Virus record (IMG/VR): IMGVR_UViG_3300024262_000086
Span: 1-40,291 of that record
Source of the DNA: a virus
Length of the DNA: 40,291 bases
Direction: 5' to 3' (one strand)
Every line of letters begins with the position of its first letter. The first letter of the stretch is position 1. Under the pieces are notes generated by a model. The model saw nothing but the letters and a program-made list of their open reading frames with translations, was not told the DNA's origin and ran no database searches. The position numbers were made by a program, and so were the translations under genes. Positions 29,094 through 36,760 of the stretch are shown here, in pieces.

Positions 29094-29129
29094 ATGCTCC
29101 AAGAAACATATCCCAGGGCTGGCGCATGA
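29094..29129 (+). CDS. Possible 11-residue leader peptide before dnaB-like gene
   Basis: ATG at 29094 has GGAGG eight bases ahead and opens an 11-codon frame (MLQETYPRAGA) whose stop overlaps the dnaB-like start as ATGA. A good ribosome-binding site on such a short frame, with coupling to the helicase, suggests translational coupling rather than chance, but expression is unproven. No run of regulatory codons is seen. Confidence 0.3.
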   Translation: MLQETYPRAGA

Positions 29130-30577
29130 GCAAGCAGGGCCGCCCGCCGCCCCACAACCTGGATGCTGAGCGCGCCTGCCTCGGTGCCGTGCTGCTGCGC
29201 CAGGAGGTGCTGTCCGATGTGTTGGTGGAGGCGCCGCCGACCGACTTCTACGCGCCAGCCCACCAGGACGTGCTGCGATCCATGCAGCGGCTGGCCGCGG
29301 CCGGGCAACCCATCGACCTGCTCACCCTCGAGGTGGACCTGGACGCCCACGATAGGCTCGCCCGGGTCGGCGGCGTGGAATCACTGGCAGAGCTCGCCAG
29401 CTCCGTGCCCACCGCGCAGAACGCCGCGTACTACGCCCGCATCGTGCGCGAGTCAGCGCAGAGGCGGGCGGCCATCCGGGCAGCGGCAGACATCGCCGCG
29501 GCGGCCTACGCTGGAGAGCTGGGGGCGGATGCAGTGCTCCAGGCGGGCATAGACGCGCTCCAGGGAGCGTTTCGCGGCTCTGGTCCGATCCGCACTATCG
29601 CCGAGGTGGTGGGCGAGTTGCGCGGGCAGATCGAGCAGCGCACGGCCATCGCGTGGGGCGAGGCCGAAGAGGGGGCAGAACTGCCCCCCCTGGGCATCCC
29701 GTCAGGCATCGCGCAGCTGGATGAGCAGCTCACATTCGGCGGCATTCCGGTGGGCCACCCCTCGCTTCTGGGAGCCGACAGCAGCACCGGCAAGAGCGCG
29801 CTGGCCAACCGGTGGGTCCGCACCTGCGCTGAGCGCATCGGCCCCGTGCTGGACTGCACCCTGGAGGACAGCGCAGAGAGCCGCGTCCTGCGGCACGTCG
29901 CCGGCGCGACCATGGCCAGTAACACCCACCTGCAGCGCTACGTTGTCCAGCGCCGAGAGGACTGGGACGCGGTGGCAGGCGACCTCGCGACCCTGGAGCG
30001 ACTGCCCATCCACTATCTGGAGGACATCCCCGAGGACGTGGGCGCCCTGTGCCATCAGGCCCAGCGGGTGATCCAGCGCGAGGGCTGCCGGCTGTGGGTG
30101 ATCGACTACGCGCAGCTCGTCCCCAGCGGGCTACAGCGCAGCGGGCCCTACGAGGACAGCTCGGCGATCATGAAGGCGATCAACGCCACGGCCCGCAAGC
30201 TCAAGGACTGCGCCACGCTGGTGGTCTCGCAGTTCTCCCAGCGCAAGGATGCCGAGGTGTCACCGGGGCTGCGCGACTTCTTCGGGGCGGCAGAGGTGAG
30301 CCAGAAGGCGCATACCGCCATCGCACTGTGGCGGCCAAAGAAGGGCAAGGGCAGCAGCGGCACGGAGATGCCAGCCGTTTGGTGCGACGTGCTCAAGCAG
30401 AAGAATGGTCCCGTGGGCGGATTTGCCGTGGGCTGGCACGCCAGGAGCGCGGCGTTCTTCGACTGCGGGGACGAGGCGTTCCGCGAGCTGCTGCGCCGCG
30501 AGGGCTGGCGCCATGACAAGATCACTACCCTCGCGGATGACTACGCCGCGGCGGTGAAGGGAGGATCAGACCGATGA
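29126..30577 (+). CDS. Replicative DNA helicase, DnaB-like
   Basis: A 483-residue DnaB-family helicase. The N-terminal domain begins PPHNLDAERACLGAVLLRQE and includes FYAPAHQDVLRSMQRL, the classic DnaB opening. The RecA-like domain has Walker A GADSSTGKS near residues 216-224, Walker B WVIDYAQLV near 324-332, and LVVSQFSQRKD, then DFFGAAEVSQKAHTAIALWR. The ATP site sits in SLLGADSSTGKSALANRW. It unwinds DNA 5'-3' at the phage fork and is presumably loaded by the initiator, since no separate DnaC-like loader is seen. It may be translationally coupled to a short upstream frame. Confidence 0.9.
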   Translation: MSKQGRPPPHNLDAERACLGAVLLRQEVLSDVLVEAPPTDFYAPAHQDVLRSMQRLAAAGQPIDLLTLEVDLDAHDRLARVGGVESLAELASSVPTAQNAAYYARIVRESAQRRAAIRAAADIAAAAYAGELGADAVLQAGIDALQGAFRGSGPIRTIAEVVGELRGQIEQRTAIAWGEAEEGAELPPLGIPSGIAQLDEQLTFGGIPVGHPSLLGADSSTGKSALANRWVRTCAERIGPVLDCTLEDSAESRVLRHVAGATMASNTHLQRYVVQRREDWDAVAGDLATLERLPIHYLEDIPEDVGALCHQAQRVIQREGCRLWVIDYAQLVPSGLQRSGPYEDSSAIMKAINATARKLKDCATLVVSQFSQRKDAEVSPGLRDFFGAAEVSQKAHTAIALWRPKKGKGSSGTEMPAVWCDVLKQKNGPVGGFAVGWHARSAAFFDCGDEAFRELLRREGWRHDKITTLADDYAAAVKGGSDR

Positions 30578-30792
30578 AACACGACCCTGATATTGACAGC
30601 ACGGTGATCGTCCAGCGCATGCGCAGGCTTCGCAGCGAACACGAGGCTCACATGGCCGACCCGAAGCGGCACACCTTCCACCCGCGGCCGCAGAACCCCG
30701 CGGAGTGCTGGACTTGCGGGCGGGATGATGCCGCGCACCGGCAGCGGTTGCCGTTGCTGCGGCGGGTGCTTCGTTGGCTGGTGGGAGGGTGA
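30574..30792 (+). CDS. Small protein with C-x2-C/H motif
   Basis: A 72-residue basic protein starting MKHDPDIDSTVIVQRMRRLR. It has ECWTCGRDDAAH, a short Cys-Cys...His cluster seen in many small phage proteins, and a hydrophobic-basic C-terminus LLRRVLRWLVGG. It overlaps the dnaB-like stop as ATGA. It may bind zinc and nucleic acid. The function is unknown. Confidence 0.5.
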   Translation: MKHDPDIDSTVIVQRMRRLRSEHEAHMADPKRHTFHPRPQNPAECWTCGRDDAAHRQRLPLLRRVLRWLVGG

Positions 30793-30794
30793 CG

Positions 30795-31628
30795 ATGGGC
30801 GCCCAGAAGACGATTCCCGGCATCCGGCCAAGTTGGCGTGAGGCGGTGCGGGCGCTGGGCCGCAAAGAGGCACAGCTCATGCTCAGCGGCGCCCACCGAT
30901 TGGCATGGCTGCGCGAGATGGGTTACAGCGTTGTCGATGGAGACGGCGTGGCCAAGGCTTCACACGCTGCTGTGCGCGCCCGTCTCAGCGACTTCTTTCC
31001 GACCCCGCCAGACGTGCTTGACGCGCTGCTGGACAGCCGCTTCCCGCCGCCGCCCGGGCCGGTGCTGGACCCCTGCGCGGGCGATGGTGCGATCCTGCGC
31101 CGGCTGCGTGAGCGAGGCTGGGCACTGCACGATCTGTTCGCCTGTGAGGTGCGGGGGGAAGAGGCGCCCGGCCTGCGCGCCCTGGCAGAGTTCGTGGCGG
31201 TGGGCGACTGGCACGAGGCGCTCAAGGCGTGGCCCTTCCCCGTACCGCTGCCGTGCCCGGAGTGCAGCGATAGCGGCACCGATCCTTGCGGGTGTTGCGG
31301 GAGGATGGTGCAGTTTGAGGGGCGGCCGATGCACTCGTGGTGGCGCGGCTGGCCGGCCAGCACGGTAATCACGAATGTTCCCTACGGAGACTGTCCCGCC
31401 TTCCCGTTGGCGTGCCTCAGCCCGGACCTACCTGGCGCACTGCGGTACCTGGCACTCCTGATGCCCATCGAGGAGTTGGCCGGCGTTCGGCGCATCGCTG
31501 ACTTCCTACAGCAACACCCACCGACTGCGCTTGTCCCGCTAATGTGGCGGCCGTTCACCAACGTCCGCGGCGTGGCTTGGTACATCTGGGAGCGCGACAG
31601 CGCACCCCTCAACATCGATTGGAGGTAA
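30795..31628 (+). CDS. DNA methyltransferase-like protein with altered motif IV
   Basis: A 277-residue protein. The SAM-binding motif I is LDPCAGDGAILRRLRERG with an acidic end (FACEV), preceded by DFFPTPPDVLDALL, the usual motif X region. A four-cysteine insertion (CPECSDSGTDPCGCCG) follows and may bind zinc. Where motif IV should read NPPY it has ITNVPYGD, replacing a proline. Many phage proteins of this class are annotated as methyltransferases; the altered motif leaves activity uncertain. ATG at 30795 follows GGAGGG by five bases, preferred over an upstream in-frame ATG at 30774 that lies inside the previous gene. Confidence 0.65.
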   Translation: MGAQKTIPGIRPSWREAVRALGRKEAQLMLSGAHRLAWLREMGYSVVDGDGVAKASHAAVRARLSDFFPTPPDVLDALLDSRFPPPPGPVLDPCAGDGAILRRLRERGWALHDLFACEVRGEEAPGLRALAEFVAVGDWHEALKAWPFPVPLPCPECSDSGTDPCGCCGRMVQFEGRPMHSWWRGWPASTVITNVPYGDCPAFPLACLSPDLPGALRYLALLMPIEELAGVRRIADFLQQHPPTALVPLMWRPFTNVRGVAWYIWERDSAPLNIDWR

Positions 31629-31631
31629 ATC

Positions 31632-32126
31632 ATGTTTGGAAAGCAATACCCGGCCCGCATCGAAAGGGCCATGCTCAACATCATCCGCGTCAAGAAGGAG
31701 GAGCGCCGCGCCGTCTCGGCCGTGCTCGCCTACGACTTCACCGATGGTTTGGCCGATGCCATCGGCGGCGATGCTTCGGCCCTGCAGGAGATGCTCGGGC
31801 GCGGCGGTGAGATGCCATCGAAGTTGGCCGGCTGTCGGCTGCACCTCGACACCAAGACGGTGGCGGTGACCATGGTGGCGGCCGACAACAGCGGCGACTC
31901 AATCTCGGTGGACAACACCTCGTCGATCACCGCGCGGGCCATGGCCCCAACCGCCGAGGGCGCGATGAGCCCCTCGCTGCTGGTCAAGATCACATGGCCT
32001 CTCGACGATGAGGGCTTGGATGTGGACTTTCTGCGGCGGCACCTCAGCGAGCAAGTCGGGGTGCGCATGGACCGCAAGCAGTCCGAGCTGAACTTCGACG
32101 GCGACGGCGACGGCGACGAGGAGTAG
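31632..32126 (+). CDS. Unknown protein next to RusA-like gene
   Basis: A 164-residue protein starting MFGKQYPARIERAMLNIIRV. It has a charged first part (KKEERRAVSAVLAYDFTDGL), a beta-rich middle (GCRLHLDTKTVAVTMVAADN) and a tail that turns acidic (NFDGDGDGDEE). There is no catalytic motif. It starts three bases after the methyltransferase-like gene with GGAGG ahead, and leads into the RusA-like gene. A DNA-metabolism role is suggested by the neighbours only. Confidence 0.5.
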   Translation: MFGKQYPARIERAMLNIIRVKKEERRAVSAVLAYDFTDGLADAIGGDASALQEMLGRGGEMPSKLAGCRLHLDTKTVAVTMVAADNSGDSISVDNTSSITARAMAPTAEGAMSPSLLVKITWPLDDEGLDVDFLRRHLSEQVGVRMDRKQSELNFDGDGDGDEE

Positions 32127-32129
32127 CCA

Positions 32130-32606
32130 GTGGACCACGTGATCACCTTCACCGCCATCGGTATCCCGCGGCCAAAGGGCAACCTTGTGGGCATCCGGGT
32201 GGGCAACCGCTGCGCAGTCACAGAGGCAGCGAAGCACTCCAAACTGCTCAAGCCGTGGATGGCTGAGCTTCGACGCGCCGCGTTCCCGCACCTGCGCGGC
32301 GAGCCGATGACGGGCCCACTGGAGGTGGACGTGGAGTTTCGCTTCCCGCGGCCAGCCAACCCCATCTGCGAGAGCCATCCGCTCGGCACCGAGGCCGACG
32401 TGGACAAGCTCCAGCGCGCGGTTGGAGATGCACTACAGCGCACTATCCGCAAGGGGAGACTAGTATTCGCCGGACTGTGGAAAGACGATAAGCAAATCGT
32501 GACGTGGATAGCGCGGAAGCGGTTCGGCTCTCCAGGAGCCACCATAACGGTCCGGCCGTTGGGGCCGGAGCCGGAACAACTCAACATGTACAAGGAGACA
32601 GCATGA
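32130..32606 (+). CDS. RusA-like Holliday junction resolvase
   Basis: A 158-residue protein with the RusA pattern: a beta-rich start (TFTAIGIPRPKGNL), VDVEFRFPRP, then EADVDKLQRAVGDALQRTI and LWKDDKQIVTWIARKRFG. The aspartates in DVDKL and WKDDKQIV are the metal-binding catalytic residues of the family. RusA enzymes cut four-way junctions to resolve recombined or branched DNA before packaging. Slightly longer than E. coli RusA (120 residues). The GTG start has GAGGAG ahead. Next to the SF2 helicase, RecT and exonuclease, it completes a recombination set. Confidence 0.8.
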   Translation: MDHVITFTAIGIPRPKGNLVGIRVGNRCAVTEAAKHSKLLKPWMAELRRAAFPHLRGEPMTGPLEVDVEFRFPRPANPICESHPLGTEADVDKLQRAVGDALQRTIRKGRLVFAGLWKDDKQIVTWIARKRFGSPGATITVRPLGPEPEQLNMYKETA

Positions 32607-33007
32607 CCGAAGACAATAGCGAGATGTTCGCGATCAAAAAGGAAATCACTATTCGTCTGCTGGAGGGCGATATTGTCGTTCTGCTGGTGGACGGCCAGCG
32701 CGAGATCCCCGCGGACATCGCCGCCGCGCAGCACCGCGTGGGCGAGATCTTGGGTCTGCAGGAGAGCAAGCGCGAGCGCAAGCAACGCAACATTCTCAGC
32801 GATGCCGAGGCCGCTGAGCGGGTCCAGGAGCTCTATGCGCCGGGCTCGGAGATCACCGTGGCGATGCTGAGCAGCCTGCCGGGCTACGGAGAGCATCGCG
32901 CTACCGGCCTGATGGGCAAGCTCATTGACCGGGGAGTGGTTGTGCAGGAGCGCAACGGCGCGTTCTTCATGGCCGGCGGGGACGAGGAAAACCCGCCCGT
33001 CGATTAA
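32603..33007 (+). CDS. Unknown protein with a winged-helix-like C-terminus
   Basis: A 134-residue protein starting MTEDNSEMFAIKKEITIRLL. The first half is alpha/beta (VVLLVDGQREIPADIAAAQH) with a basic helix (LQESKRERKQRN). The second half (EITVAMLSSLPGYGEHRATG, LMGKLIDRGVVVQERNGAFF) resembles a winged helix-turn-helix. It overlaps the RusA-like gene as ATGA and ends ahead of a promoter. It could regulate the recombination genes or be a DNA-binding accessory; both are inferences. Confidence 0.5.
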   Translation: MTEDNSEMFAIKKEITIRLLEGDIVVLLVDGQREIPADIAAAQHRVGEILGLQESKRERKQRNILSDAEAAERVQELYAPGSEITVAMLSSLPGYGEHRATGLMGKLIDRGVVVQERNGAFFMAGGDEENPPVD

Positions 33008-33013
33008 TTACTC

Positions 33014-33042
33014 TTGACTCGCGCTGGTGCTCTCGCTACCAT
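33014..33042 (+). promoter_or_regulatory. Promoter for the recombination operon
   Basis: TTGACT (33014-33019) and TACCAT (33037-33042) are 17 bases apart. The flanks TTACTC before the -35 and GC before the -10 recur at 36,755-36,788 (TTACTA ... GCTACTAT). Transcription would start near 33,050, just at the first copy of the leader repeat. Confidence 0.6.
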
Positions 33043-33049
33043 CATCATC

Positions 33050-33160
33050 AGAGCAGGGGAAAGCTCAGACAACAAAATTCGATTCCTCCCCCGGCCTTGC
33101 GGTGCGCCCTCCCCCTGCTCCCCGCTCGGCCGGTGGGAGGTCTTTTGGAGCAGGGGAAAA
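33050..33160 (+). ncRNA. Structured leader with predicted pseudoknot over the ribosome-binding site
   Basis: CCTCCCCCGGCC (33085-33096) pairs with GGCCGG-T-GGGAGG (33128-33140) in a 12-pair stem with one bulge. Its loop holds CCCCTGCTCC (33112-33121), exactly complementary to GGAGCAGGGG (33147-33156), the ribosome-binding region of the next gene, so an H-type pseudoknot can form. A second copy of GAGCAGGGGAAA lies at the 5' end (33051-33062) and could compete for the same loop. This looks like a switch or translational operator. Pairings are exact in the sequence; the function is inferred. Confidence 0.5.
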
Positions 33161-34647
33161 TGCACATTGACCGAGTTTACGTGCGGGCCATTCAGGCGGC
33201 CCGCGAGATCGAGATCCTCAGCGCCGGCCACGACGTGGTCGAGCTGGCGGGGCCCAACGAGAGCGGCAAGACGACCACGCTGGACGCGGTGGTTTACGCG
33301 CTCTGCGGCGCTGCGGGGGTCAACCCGGACGCGCTGCGCCACGGGGAGACTGACGGCGAGGTGACCGTGGAGGTGGGCGAGCTGGTCGTCACCCGCCGCT
33401 TCGCCGGCCCCGGCAAGGGCCGCCTGACCATCAAGCCGGCCGGCGGCCAGCGGGACCTGGATGCGCTGTACAGTTCGTTCAGCTTCGCGCCGCTGGACAT
33501 CGCCACGCGGCGCCCGGGCGAGACGGCCGCGGCCTTCCGCCGGCGGGTGGTGGACGCCCTGACCGGGCTGGCCGGGCCGGACTTCGCCGCCTCCCTGGCC
33601 CGGGCCGACGCGCGCATCGCCGACGCCGAGGCCATCCGCCGGGACGCCAAGCGGGACCTGGCCCGGGGGGGCAAGCTGGTGGCGCCGACCGAGGTGGCCC
33701 GGGTGGACACCGCCGCGGTGGAGCAGCAGCTCAAAGATGCAGAGGCCCACAACGACGCGGAGCGGGCGCGCCACGACGGCGAGCGCGCGGCGCTGGTCAA
33801 GGCTGACCAGGAGCGCCAGCGGCTGGAGGGGGACGTGGAGCGGGCGGCCGCGGCGCTGGACCGCGCCAAGCTGGCGATGGCCGCCGCGCTGGGTGAGTGC
33901 AATGAGGCCGAGGCTGCTGTCGGTGTCGCCTACGGCCACGCCATGGAGCCCGACTGCAGCACCGACCACAAGGACATGCGCGTTCGCTGGACCAGGGTGT
34001 CGGAGACCGCCTCGCTGGCGAAGAGCGCGCACAGCCACGCGGATCAGGCCGACATCAACCTCGGCCAGGCCGACGGAGACCACTGCGACGCCGTCGCCGC
34101 GCTGGAGGCCCTGCCGCCCCTGCCGGACGTGACCCCGCCGGACCTGCGCGACACCGAGGACCTGCGCGGCCAGCTCATCGAGGCCGGCCGCACCAACGAG
34201 GCCGCTGGCGCGTGGGAGACCTACCAGACCGCCCTGCAGGAGCGCGCCGACCTGGCCCGGACCGCGGGCGATGCTGAGGCCGAGCTGGAGGCCGCGCGCG
34301 GAGCGCGGGTCAACGTGCTGGCCAGCGCGGAGCTGCCGCTGCCGGGCATCACCTGGGACGAGGAGGCGGTGTACCTCGACGGCGTGGCCTGGGAAAAGCT
34401 GAGCACCGGGCGCCGCTGGCGGGCCGCGGTGGACCTGGCCATCGCTGCCAACGAGCGCGCGGGCCGGGCTCTGCGGGTGCTGTTCATCCGCGAGGGCTCG
34501 TTGATCGACCGCAAGAACTTCGCGGAGATCACCGAGGCCGCCCGGAGCAAGGGTTATCAGGTGTGGGTGGAGAGCGTCAGCGCGCACACCGACACCGCGT
34601 TTGAAATCGAGGAGGGCCGGGTGGTTTCGACGCCCGAGCCGTTCTAG
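33160..34647 (+). CDS. SbcC/Rad50-like ATPase
   Basis: A 495-residue SMC-like ATPase. The N-terminal half has Walker A AGPNESGKTTTLDAVVYALC near residues 30-49, and the C-terminal half an ABC signature LSTGRRWRAAVDLAIA and a Walker-B-like LRVLFIREGSLIDRKN. Between them lies a 250-residue Ala/Glu/Arg coiled coil (VEQQLKDAEAHNDAERARHD, QERQRLEGDVERAAAALDRA). It is far smaller than bacterial SbcC (about 1,050) and no SbcD-like nuclease is seen. Phage versions often sit beside RecT and exonuclease and probably help process recombination ends. Start from ATG 33160; a longer frame into the leader is rejected. Confidence 0.8.
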   Translation: MHIDRVYVRAIQAAREIEILSAGHDVVELAGPNESGKTTTLDAVVYALCGAAGVNPDALRHGETDGEVTVEVGELVVTRRFAGPGKGRLTIKPAGGQRDLDALYSSFSFAPLDIATRRPGETAAAFRRRVVDALTGLAGPDFAASLARADARIADAEAIRRDAKRDLARGGKLVAPTEVARVDTAAVEQQLKDAEAHNDAERARHDGERAALVKADQERQRLEGDVERAAAALDRAKLAMAAALGECNEAEAAVGVAYGHAMEPDCSTDHKDMRVRWTRVSETASLAKSAHSHADQADINLGQADGDHCDAVAALEALPPLPDVTPPDLRDTEDLRGQLIEAGRTNEAAGAWETYQTALQERADLARTAGDAEAELEAARGARVNVLASAELPLPGITWDEEAVYLDGVAWEKLSTGRRWRAAVDLAIAANERAGRALRVLFIREGSLIDRKNFAEITEAARSKGYQVWVESVSAHTDTAFEIEEGRVVSTPEPF

Positions 34648-34656
34648 GAGGAGACC

Positions 34657-35712
34657 ATGGCAGAGCACAAAGAGGCGACGTTCGACGGCGAGCAGGTGGT
34701 GGTGGACGGCGTGAGCGCCGAAGAAAAGACACTGCTGGATGAGGTCGTGCGGGAGACCAAGCTGCGGGGCGATCCGGTCTACGCCCGCATGACCGGCGAC
34801 GACCCACTGGCTGACGTCTGGCGGCTGGGCAAGTTGATTGCCGAGTCGGGCCTGTTCGGGGTCAACAACCCCGCGCAGGCCGCGGTCCTGGCCCTGGAGG
34901 CGTACCACCAGCAGCGGCCCGTGACCGAGCTGGCCCGCCGCTACCACGTCATCGAGGGGCGGCTCTCGATGCGCGCCGACGCGATGCAGGCGGAGTTCCA
35001 GGCCGACAAGGGGCGGGTCCGCTGGCTGGAGAGCACCGGGGCGGTGTGCCGCGCCGAGTTCTCCCACCCGGACTTCGCGCCCGAACCGGTGGAGGTCGAG
35101 GTGACCTTCGCCGAGATGGATCGGGTCGGTATCACCAAGGGCAAGAGCGGCCTCAAGAAAAACTGGCGGCAATTCCCCCGCCAGATGCTCAGGGCCCGGG
35201 CCATCTCCGAGGGCGTGCGCATGGTCCACCCGGGCATCGTCGTGGGTGTCTACTCGCCCGAGGAGGTGTCGGACTTCGACCTCCGAGAGGTGCCGCTGGA
35301 GACGCCGCCGGCGCGGCCGGCCGTGAACCGGGGGGCGCAGCGTGACACCAATCCGGCCAGCAAACCCGCGCCGCGGCAGGAGCAGGAGCAGGAGCAAGAG
35401 CGGCGGCAGAGCAGGGACCGCGCCCCCGAGCCGCAGGAGGAGCGGGAACGGCAGGAGCCCGCACAGGCATCCGAGGTCCTGCCCGTCTGGATCACCAAGG
35501 CCATGAGAGCCCTCAAGCCCCTGGGCGTGCTGCGCGAGGACCTGGAGGGCGACGGTGGCCGCGGCCTGGCGCTGCCGGCCACCGCATGGGACGAGGGCGA
35601 GCACAAGCCGCTGGTGATGGCCATCTACCGCGAGCTGATGGCAGTGGCCCCCGGCGAGCGGCCCAAGCTGGTGCGCGAGCTGTTCGAGCTCGGCGCGGGC
35701 GCGGAGGGCTGA
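34657..35712 (+). CDS. RecT-like single-strand annealing protein
   Basis: A 351-residue protein. The core (residues 30-220) contains LIAESGLFGVNNPAQAAVLA, YHVIEGRLSMRADAMQAEFQ, VEVEVTFAEMDRVGITKGKS and LRARAISEGVRMVHPGIVVG, typical of RecT-family annealing proteins. The middle is a low-complexity, Gln/Glu/Arg-rich linker (QEQEQEQERR), and a small C-terminal helical domain ends ELFELGAGAEG. It anneals complementary single strands made by the 5'-3' exonuclease directly downstream, the usual pair. AGGAGGAG precedes the ATG. It lacks the SSB-like acidic tip that its exonuclease partner has. Confidence 0.8.
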   Translation: MAEHKEATFDGEQVVVDGVSAEEKTLLDEVVRETKLRGDPVYARMTGDDPLADVWRLGKLIAESGLFGVNNPAQAAVLALEAYHQQRPVTELARRYHVIEGRLSMRADAMQAEFQADKGRVRWLESTGAVCRAEFSHPDFAPEPVEVEVTFAEMDRVGITKGKSGLKKNWRQFPRQMLRARAISEGVRMVHPGIVVGVYSPEEVSDFDLREVPLETPPARPAVNRGAQRDTNPASKPAPRQEQEQEQERRQSRDRAPEPQEERERQEPAQASEVLPVWITKAMRALKPLGVLREDLEGDGGRGLALPATAWDEGEHKPLVMAIYRELMAVAPGERPKLVRELFELGAGAEG

Positions 35713-35715
35713 GCG

Positions 35716-36705
35716 ATGGAGTACAGGACCGCCACAATCGACACCGGCTTTCTCACCCGCCGCGCCTTCTCGGCCAGCGGCCCAGCCGCCGCCATCGGCG
35801 CGTCCGTCGCTCTCTACTGCCGCCTGGTGCGGGACTTCGGCGCCGCGCAGGTGGTCTTCGCGTTGGAGGCCCAGGACGAGCAGAAGGGGGTCTTCCGCCG
35901 CAACATCGCGCCGGACTACAAGGGCAAGCGCAAGCCGCCGCCCGCCGAGTACCTGGCCACCCTTGCCGAGCTGCGCGAGCACTTGCCGCTGTTGGGCGCC
36001 TGGCAGGCGTGGAGCGAGGCCGAGGCAGACGACGTGGCCTACACCATCAGCCGCGAGTGGCCCGGGCCCCACCTTCTGTGGAGTGCTGACAAGGACTGGT
36101 TGCAGTTCCTCGACGACGGTGTTGACCTGCTGCGCCCGGACTGCTCCCAGCGCCCGCGCGATGTGCCACCAGAGGAGTGGCGCCGGCCCGGGGACGCGCT
36201 CATCACCGCCCGGACCTGCCAAGAGCTGACGGGGCTCACCCCCTCCGGATGGTACGAGTTGCTGTGCCTGGCCGGCGACCCGGTGGACGGCATCCCGGGC
36301 CTGCCGCGGGTGGGCAAGGGCCGGGCCGAGACCATCCACGGCGCGGCCCCCACGCTGGTGCGCGACCTGCTAGCAGCGGCCGGCGACCGCGGCCCGGTCC
36401 CCGACGACGAGGCCATGCGCCAGCGCGCCCTGGTGGCCGCCACGGCTCCCGAGCAGGCGCAGTGGGTGGAGGTGGCCATCCGCGAGATCGACGCCCTACG
36501 CGTCAGCGCAGCCCTCGTGCAGCCCTACCGCGTGGAGCTCCAGCTGGAGCCGCCCGTCGAGGGTGGGCTGGAGGACCTGCGCAGCTGGCTGGAGGGGCAC
36601 GACCTGGGGGCGATGTTCGAGCAGGTGGCCCAGCTCATTCCGGACGCCGACGACGTGGCCGCCCCTGCGGCGCAGGTAGTGGACGATGACGACATTCCGT
36701 TTTGA
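35716..36705 (+). CDS. 5'-3' exonuclease (PIN/T7 gp6-like) with SSB-like tail
   Basis: A 329-residue nuclease of the polymerase-I 5' nuclease type. It has IDTGFLTRRAF at the start, YKGKRKPPPAEYLATL near residue 68-83, EADDVAY near 103-109, SADKDWLQF near 123-131, and the DNA-binding GDPVDGIPGLPRVGKGRA near 196-213. The aspartates of these motifs form the two-metal site. It resects 5' ends to expose single strands for the RecT-like partner. The C-terminus is acidic and ends VVDDDDIPF, strikingly like the SSB tip DDDDLPF. The stop codon overlaps the -35 of the next promoter. Confidence 0.85.
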   Translation: MEYRTATIDTGFLTRRAFSASGPAAAIGASVALYCRLVRDFGAAQVVFALEAQDEQKGVFRRNIAPDYKGKRKPPPAEYLATLAELREHLPLLGAWQAWSEAEADDVAYTISREWPGPHLLWSADKDWLQFLDDGVDLLRPDCSQRPRDVPPEEWRRPGDALITARTCQELTGLTPSGWYELLCLAGDPVDGIPGLPRVGKGRAETIHGAAPTLVRDLLAAAGDRGPVPDDEAMRQRALVAATAPEQAQWVEVAIREIDALRVSAALVQPYRVELQLEPPVEGGLEDLRSWLEGHDLGAMFEQVAQLIPDADDVAAPAAQVVDDDDIPF

Positions 36706-36731
36706 CATACCCGCCCCGCTCCGAATATACA
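36702..36731 (+). promoter_or_regulatory. First promoter of the right-end operon
   Basis: TTGACA (36702-36707) and TATACA (36726-36731) are 18 bases apart. The -35 includes the TGA stop of the exonuclease gene. The surrounding gap is AT-rich, unlike the genes around it. Confidence 0.5.
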
Positions 36732-36760
36732 TCTATTTTACACATTGGTAGTTTTTACTA

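Noticed and set aside
33040-33050. ATC/TCA trinucleotide repeat after the promoter
   Set aside because: Only three to four units; too short to call a microsatellite and better explained as part of the promoter's discriminator region.
33004-36339. Very long minus-strand open frame (over 1,100 codons) opposite the recombination genes
   Set aside because: It is the antisense of three convincing genes with motifs and ribosome-binding sites; long antisense frames are expected in GC-rich coding DNA and its translation has no recognisable domain.
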